The translations under genes were made by a program, and so were the position numbers. From Paenibacillus tyrphae (GTDB taxonomy: Bacteria; Bacillota; Bacilli; Paenibacillales; NBRC-103111): 64,000 bases of DNA. Location of the stretch: the NCBI RefSeq assembly GCF_024158745.1, contig NZ_JAMZAW010000002.1, positions 186,001-250,000 of the forward strand, written 5' to 3'. Shown here piece after piece: positions 60,352-64,000 of this stretch (the first letter of the stretch is position 1; each line of letters begins with the position of its first letter). Under the pieces are notes generated by a model. It did not search any database and was not told where the DNA came from. It was given only the letters and a program-made list of their open reading frames with translations.

Positions 60352-61284
60352 CTATGCATCCCTTCTATGCAGCTTGATGCGGGGATCGATCAGACTGTAC
60401 ACGATATCGACCAGGAACATCATGAAGATGAGCAGGGCGCTGTAGAACACCGTCGTTCCCATGATGACCGCATAATCCCGGTTGTTGATCCCATCCACAA
60501 AATATTTCCCCATGCCCGGAATCGCAAAAATTTTCTCGATGACAAAGCTGCCCGTCAGCACGTTCGCAAGCAATGCTCCAACTAACGTAACCACCGGCAG
60601 CACCGCGTTGCGCAGGGCGTGCTTGAACACAATCGTCGCCGGAGAAAGCCCTTTTGCCCTTGCCGTCTCGATATAGTCCTGCGTCAGCACTTCGACCATG
60701 TTGGCCCGCGTCAGTCTTGCGATGATCGCGATCGGTCCGGTGGACAGCGCGACCGCAGGCAGCACCACATGCTTCCATGTCCCCCACGTCGCCACCGGCA
60801 GCAGCTCCCATTCGACCGCGATGTATTTGATCAGCAGCGGAGCCACGACAAAATTGGGCACCGCGATGCCGATGACGGCGAGCACCATGGCGATGTAGTC
60901 GATCAGGCCGTTTTGCCGGAGCGCGGCCGCCGTTCCGAGCGCAATGCCCGATGCGATCGCTAGGAGAAGCGACACGATGCCGAGTTGAAATGAGACCGGG
61001 AAGCCGCGCTCAATCATCGCGTTCACGCTTTCCGGATAGTGCGAGATCGACGGCCCGAGTTCCAGCGTGAGCAGCGACTTCAAATAAAGCGCATATTGGA
61101 CGTACACCGGCTTATCCAAATGGTAGAACGCCATCATGTTCTGGACGACGGCCGGATTGGCTTCCTTGCCGTCCCGGTCGAACGGCGAGCCCGGAATCGT
61201 ATGCATCAGGAAAAACGTAATCGTGACGATGAGCCACAGCGTCACCAGCATGGACACGAATCTTTTCAATAGGTACGGCGCCAC
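60352..61284 (-). CDS. dppB: Dipeptide ABC transporter permease
   Basis: A 310-residue permease of the DppB/OppB family: MAPYLLKRFVSMLVTLWLIV opening, the ELGPSISHYPESVNAMIERGFPVS segment and the loop TARAKGLSPATIVFKHALRNA. GTG start at 61284 with a modest GGGTGA site. It lies 15 bp after dppA and 28 bp before dppC. Confidence 0.94.
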   Translation of the reverse strand: MAPYLLKRFVSMLVTLWLIVTITFFLMHTIPGSPFDRDGKEANPAVVQNMMAFYHLDKPVYVQYALYLKSLLTLELGPSISHYPESVNAMIERGFPVSFQLGIVSLLLAIASGIALGTAAALRQNGLIDYIAMVLAVIGIAVPNFVVAPLLIKYIAVEWELLPVATWGTWKHVVLPAVALSTGPIAIIARLTRANMVEVLTQDYIETARAKGLSPATIVFKHALRNAVLPVVTLVGALLANVLTGSFVIEKIFAIPGMGKYFVDGINNRDYAVIMGTTVFYSALLIFMMFLVDIVYSLIDPRIKLHRRDA

Positions 61285-61299
61285 TCGATCACCCGCTTT

Positions 61300-62124
61300 T
61301 TAACAAAATGAAGTTCGCATGGCCAGTTCCGTCATGACCACCATAGCTTGGTACGCCTCCAGAATGTTTTTGGCTTGAAAGGAAACGACCGGTGAGCCCT
61401 GCTCGATCGTCGTTCCCGGCATCAGATGCGCCCACTCCGCCTGCCCGTAATTCGCGAATTCGATCGACAGCACCGGACTCTCCGGGGGCGTTAAAGGCTT
61501 CACGCGGCCGCGGGCCTCAAGCGCCTCCCTCGTTTTGTCGCGCAGCAACTGCCCGCTTTTCTCCGGCGTCAAACAGAGCGCCGCCGTCCGCGAGATGCGC
61601 CGCTTGACGATGGCCGTCGTCACCCCCGGGATCAACGCCTCCGCTTCCTCCGCGGTCTCGTCGTCACCCGCCACGAGCAGTACCGGCACGCCGTAATGAC
61701 CTGCGACGAACGCATTGAAGCCGAGCTCTCCGACCGCCGTATCGTTGATGTACATGTTCCGCACGCCGAAAATCATCGTGTGGCTGAGCACGCCCTTCCT
61801 TGCGGCCCGTGTATGATAGCCCAAAAAAGCGGCCCCGGCGAAGCTGGCGTCAAGCCCCTGCACCATCGAAAACGGCTTGACATCCCCCGAAATCAGTTGC
61901 GTCTCCGGATGAAGCTTCTCAATCAGCAGGTTGTTCATCTTGGAATGGCTGTCGTTGACTACGACTTCCCCGCATCCCTCCTGGAATGCCGTTTCAATGA
62001 CATGATTGGCCTCCGCAGTCATGATGAGCCGGCCTCTTTCATAGTTGTGCTTGCTGGAATCGACAAACGTCGCATCGACCAGTCCGGTAATGCCTTCCAT
62101 GTCAATCGAAATGTACAGTTTCAT
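61300..62124 (-). CDS. dppA: D-aminopeptidase DppA
   Basis: A 274-residue zinc enzyme of family M55 that cleaves D-amino-acid peptides such as D-Ala-D-Ala. The metal ligands known from the Bacillus enzyme are at identical positions: Asp8 and Glu10 (SIDMEG), His60 (NDSHSK), His104 (LGYHTRAA) and Glu133 (TAVGELG). First gene of the dppABCDE-ykfABC operon for import and breakdown of D-amino-acid or murein peptides. Start at 62124 with GGAGG eight bases upstream. Two nested hairpins precede it. Confidence 0.96.
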   Translation of the reverse strand: MKLYISIDMEGITGLVDATFVDSSKHNYERGRLIMTAEANHVIETAFQEGCGEVVVNDSHSKMNNLLIEKLHPETQLISGDVKPFSMVQGLDASFAGAAFLGYHTRAARKGVLSHTMIFGVRNMYINDTAVGELGFNAFVAGHYGVPVLLVAGDDETAEEAEALIPGVTTAIVKRRISRTAALCLTPEKSGQLLRDKTREALEARGRVKPLTPPESPVLSIEFANYGQAEWAHLMPGTTIEQGSPVVSFQAKNILEAYQAMVVMTELAMRTSFC

Positions 62125-62153
62125 CGCTCAATCCTCCAGTTTAAATATGTAAT

Positions 62154-62219
62154 AAGAAAAGCTTCTTATCGAAGTCACTTCGAGGAAGATACATTCGTGT
62201 CTTAGAGGAAGCTTTTCTT
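62154..62219 (-). promoter_or_regulatory. Large hairpin in the dppA leader (proximal)
   Basis: AAGAAAAGCTTC (62154-62165) and GAAGCTTTTCTT (62208-62219) are perfect 12-bp arms, with an inner GAAG/CTTC hairpin. The structure ends 29 bases before the dppA start, just upstream of the ribosome binding site. It lacks a T run after it, so it looks like a regulatory or protective RNA structure, not a terminator. Confidence 0.55.
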
Positions 62220-62221
62220 GC

Positions 62222-62268
62222 GATATAGAATTCAATCAGCCCCGCTGATAACTTATAAATTCTATATC
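62222..62268 (-). promoter_or_regulatory. Large hairpin in the dppA leader (distal)
   Basis: GATATAGAATT (62222-62232) and AATTCTATATC (62258-62268) are perfect 11-bp arms. Inside, ATCAGC and GCTGAT pair around CCC/GGG. It directly adjoins the proximal hairpin (two bases apart), so both may work as one module. Confidence 0.55.
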
Positions 62269-62270
62269 TA

Positions 62271-62336
62271 TAAAAAAATCCAGCAAACGACAACCGGCAG
62301 CCACAAGGCTTCCAAGCGTATCGTTTGCTGGATTTT
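62271..62336 (-). terminator. Terminator of the DUF3870 gene
   Basis: Perfect 16-bp arms AAAATCCAGCAAACGA (62275-62290) and TCGTTTGCTGGATTTT (62321-62336). On the minus strand TTTTTTTATAG follows. It isolates the dpp operon from the gene upstream. Confidence 0.9.
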
Positions 62337-62375
62337 ATTTACGCGTATGTCGCCATACTAATAAACAAAGCAGCG

Positions 62376-62729
62376 TTATCCGGTCCCTGACGCACCGGAA
62401 TCGCAATCCCGGCCGTTCAAGGCCAATTTGTATTTTTTTTGCGCATCCTTGAAGGCGACGATGATCGCTTTCTGCGACGAACCGTGGTACCTTCGTTTGA
62501 TTTCGTCGGCGACCGGCTCGAAGGCCAGAATGCTCTGCCCGACGAATAAGGAGCGCACAAATTGCGAGGTTAGCGGAATAGTGGACGAGCAGCCCGCATC
62601 CACGATCTTGTGGTTGGTCGTATCCACGACAAGTCCGATGAAAAATGCGCTGTACTGCTGAGTAATCGGATTATTGAGAGATGTCTGCGCATCGCCGACC
62701 ACGTAAACCGTGTCTTTATCGTAATCCAT
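62376..62729 (-). CDS. DUF3870 family protein
   Basis: A 117-residue protein with the DUF3870 pattern: VYVVGDAQTSLNNPITQQY, FFIGLVVDTTNHKIVDAGCSSTI, SQFVRSLFVGQSI and RYHGSSQKAIIVAFKDAQKKY. The family has no established function; members sit near regulatory and amino-acid metabolism genes in Bacillota and Clostridia. Start at 62729 with GGGAGACGGG. Single gene with its own promoter and terminator. Confidence 0.88.
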   Translation of the reverse strand: MDYDKDTVYVVGDAQTSLNNPITQQYSAFFIGLVVDTTNHKIVDAGCSSTIPLTSQFVRSLFVGQSILAFEPVADEIKRRYHGSSQKAIIVAFKDAQKKYKLALNGRDCDSGASGTG

Positions 62730-62836
62730 ACCCGTCTCCCTTAATCGGCGTCCTTAGACCGGACGAACAGGGATGAAGGAAGGGAAGCTTCCCACGACCT
62801 GCCGCCTTCGGACACACAACGAAGAATATGTAACTT

Positions 62837-62865
62837 ATTCTAACAACAAACTAACATCTTGTAAA
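62837..62865 (-). promoter_or_regulatory. Candidate promoter of the DUF3870 gene
   Basis: On the minus strand TTTACA (62860-62865), a 17-base spacer and TAGAAT (62837-62842), about 100 bases before the start. The surrounding AT-rich 62820-63000 includes the palindrome AACAATTGTT (62933-62942), whose role is unclear. Confidence 0.5.
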
Positions 62866-63050
62866 CATGAAATAAAATATTTTGTATGCGCTTACGTTTT
62901 TGACCCCGAAGCTTATCAAAGGAACTCTTTGGAACAATTGTTAAACTTTCATGAAAATTCCCGTAACCAAGTTCTATTATAATAAACTCCGCTGCGTCTG
63001 AATAGCTTTATTTCACAATTTTATCAATGATTTGTCGATGATAGGGTGCA

Positions 63051-63086
63051 GAAAAAAAGCCGATCATCCCACAAGGACGACCGGCA
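63051..63086 (-). terminator. Terminator of the 57-residue gene
   Basis: GCCGGTCGTCC and GGGATGATCGGC on the minus strand form an interrupted stem followed by TTTTTTT, starting 15 bases after the stop codon. Confidence 0.8.
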
Positions 63087-63100
63087 TTCCGCTTCACACG

Positions 63101-63274
63101 CTACTCCAGACGGTAATCGTCGATCTTCTCCCCGTCTTCCCACACCTCGACGAACAAGGCGTCGCAATCCTCAAAATCGGACGGCTTGAACGAAAGAGCT
63201 TTCTCCTCGTCCTCGCCCACAAACACATTTTCCATCCCGTCTTCGTTGAACGAGAGGATGACATACAGCTTCAT
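63101..63274 (-). CDS. Small acidic protein of unknown function (57 residues)
   Basis: Start ATG at 63274 with GGAGG seven bases upstream, stop TAG at 63103-63101, followed by a clear terminator. The protein begins MKLYVILSFNEDGMENVFVG and continues with many acidic residues (EDEEKALSFKPSDFED, EVWEDGEKIDDYRLE), suggesting a compact beta-alpha fold. GC-rich third positions and the complete set of signals make it a convincing gene. No family recognised. Confidence 0.75.
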   Translation of the reverse strand: MKLYVILSFNEDGMENVFVGEDEEKALSFKPSDFEDCDALFVEVWEDGEKIDDYRLE

Positions 63275-63330
63275 TCCAGAACCTCCAGCAGCTAAGCGTA
63301 TTTTATAGTGATGCCAAAATAAGTGGCCAA

Positions 63331-63785
63331 TTAAACGTTGTTCTTCAAAATTTGACGGCCCAGATGGTATTCCATATGTTCCACGTAATCGTCAATGAGC
63401 CACTGCAAGCTCTTCGTTTCCTGATTGGCGGTGACACATGGGTATGCAGCTTTTCGGCCGGTATTTTTTCAATGGCCTTCAGGATCCGGTTATTTAAGCG
63501 GGACCATAAATTCAGGATCTCTTCCGCCGGAGCCTCCTGATAATCTTGCAATGTCACCCATTGATCCTGATCGTAAGGGATGAGGACATACGGCTGCTTT
63601 TCATATTGGATTTTAATAAATCTCGGAAGATTGTTGACGGCCGAATCGCATAAGTGTCCGAGCGCTTCTTTAGGGGACCACTTACCCGGCACGGGCCGCT
63701 CGGATGCCTCCGCTTCGGACATCCGGCCGAACTGCTCCGGAACCGTGCGCAGCAAATGCTTTAAACGTTCCGCAGTATTCTCCAT
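63331..63785 (-). pseudogene. DinB-like gene with a C-terminal frameshift
   Basis: The first ~115 residues are a normal DinB-superfamily protein (ENTAERLKHLLRTVPEQFGRM, GKWSPKEALGHLCDSAVNNL with the first metal histidine, ILNLWSRLNNRILKAIEKI). After KLHTHV the frame runs into an unrelated tail and stops at 63345. The expected ending, VTANQETKSLQWLIDDYVEHM then EYHLGRQIL with the remaining metal histidines, continues in another frame to a stop at 63331. An extra GT (GTGT for GT near 63437) explains the shift. The product made now would lack its metal site, unless the shift is a sequencing error. Confidence 0.8.
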
Positions 63786-63869
63786 CGTATTCCCTCCCTC
63801 ATCTCAAATTATTGACAGCCTTCTCTACATACTATTTCTCCGTTCGTCCGAGCTCACCTTTTTTCAAGC

Positions 63870-64000
63870 TTAAATAAATCCGACTTCCCGGCAGTATCGC
63901 ATCATATCGTCCATCTGCTTATCGCCGATCGCTTGCCATTCGAAGCCTAGCTTCTTCAGCAGTAGGACGGTCTTCTCCGAAGCGAGCGTAAACCGGGTCT
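63870..64000 (-). CDS. C-terminal end of an unidentified gene (cut by the window edge)
   Basis: An open frame enters from the right edge and ends at a TAA at 63872-63870. The last 43 residues read TRFTLASEKTVLLLKKLGFE followed by WQAIGDKQMDDMMRYCREVG and FI. Codon use fits the neighbouring genes. Too little is visible to name a family. The gap to the DinB gene (63786-63869) shows nothing else. Confidence 0.55.
   Translation of the reverse strand, partial: TRFTLASEKTVLLLKKLGFEWQAIGDKQMDDMMRYCREVGFI

Noticed and set aside
62940-62960. Possible CodY box (AATTTTCATGAAAGT on the minus strand)
   Set aside because: Too many mismatches to AATTTTCWGAATATT, and it lies before the DUF3870 gene, beyond that gene's strong terminator from the dpp operon that CodY controls in Bacillus.
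62773-62982. 69-codon open frame on the plus strand upstream of the DUF3870 gene
   Set aside because: It overlaps the predicted promoter of the minus-strand gene, lies in AT-rich sequence with different codon use and has no family resemblance.

Overview
The window looks like chromosome from a spore-former-type Bacillota, most likely the Paenibacillaceae (Paenibacillus or Cohnella). This rests on moderately high GC, strong AAGGAGG-type ribosome binding sites with some GTG/TTG starts, YesM/YesN two-component pairs, a GlnK/GlnL (YcbA/YcbB) pair, a dppABCDE-ykfABC murein-peptide operon in Bacillus order, and a qox-type quinol oxidase. I see no rRNA, tRNA, CRISPR array, insertion sequence or prophage. 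About 60 genes are supported, plus two broken genes and two genes cut by the window edges.

Layout. 1-2.4 kb: MarR-controlled heterodimeric ABC exporter. 2.5-2.7 kb: a 205-bp imperfect palindromic repeat. 2.8-5.7 kb: malic enzyme, acetyltransferase, CcdC-like membrane protein. 5.7-15.7 kb: sugar ABC importer with its own YesM/YesN pair, a small cysteine-rich protein and a family 95 glycosidase (alpha-fucosidase/galactosidase type). 15.9-17.8 kb: LysR regulator and divergent EamA transporter. 18.1-22.8 kb: five-gene unit of response regulator, kinase, ABC-2 transporter pair and a secreted protein. 23-31 kb: single genes, among them an S66 peptidase without its nucleophile serine, an AraC/GyrI regulator, TrmO, a Qnr-like pentapeptide protein behind a LexA-type box, a decayed family 3 glycosidase, a phosphatase, and LacI and Lrp regulators.

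31.2-34.3 kb: an unusual operon of a MarR repressor, an ArsA/Get3-like ATPase with a C-terminal Hsp20-like domain, a 79-residue protein, a SRPBCC protein and a small membrane protein. 34.5-39 kb: qox quinol oxidase with histidine-rich tails. 39.1-48 kb: an eight-gene catabolic operon (HAD phosphatase, aldose-epimerase-like DUF4432, polyamine-type ABC importer, zinc dehydrogenase, atypical enolase-superfamily enzyme) facing its GntR regulator, with three copies of a 12-bp operator in the shared promoter region. I consider this operon and the ArsA operon the best candidates for undescribed biology. 48.2-53.1 kb: lipoprotein, glutamate/dicarboxylate symporter and divergent GlnK/GlnL-type pair. 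53.1-62.1 kb: dppABCDE-ykfABC, for uptake and breakdown of D-amino-acid and murein peptides, preceded by two large nested hairpins. 62.4-64 kb: small genes and a frameshifted DinB gene.

Gene names rest on motif and family recognition by eye. No database search or alignment program was run.
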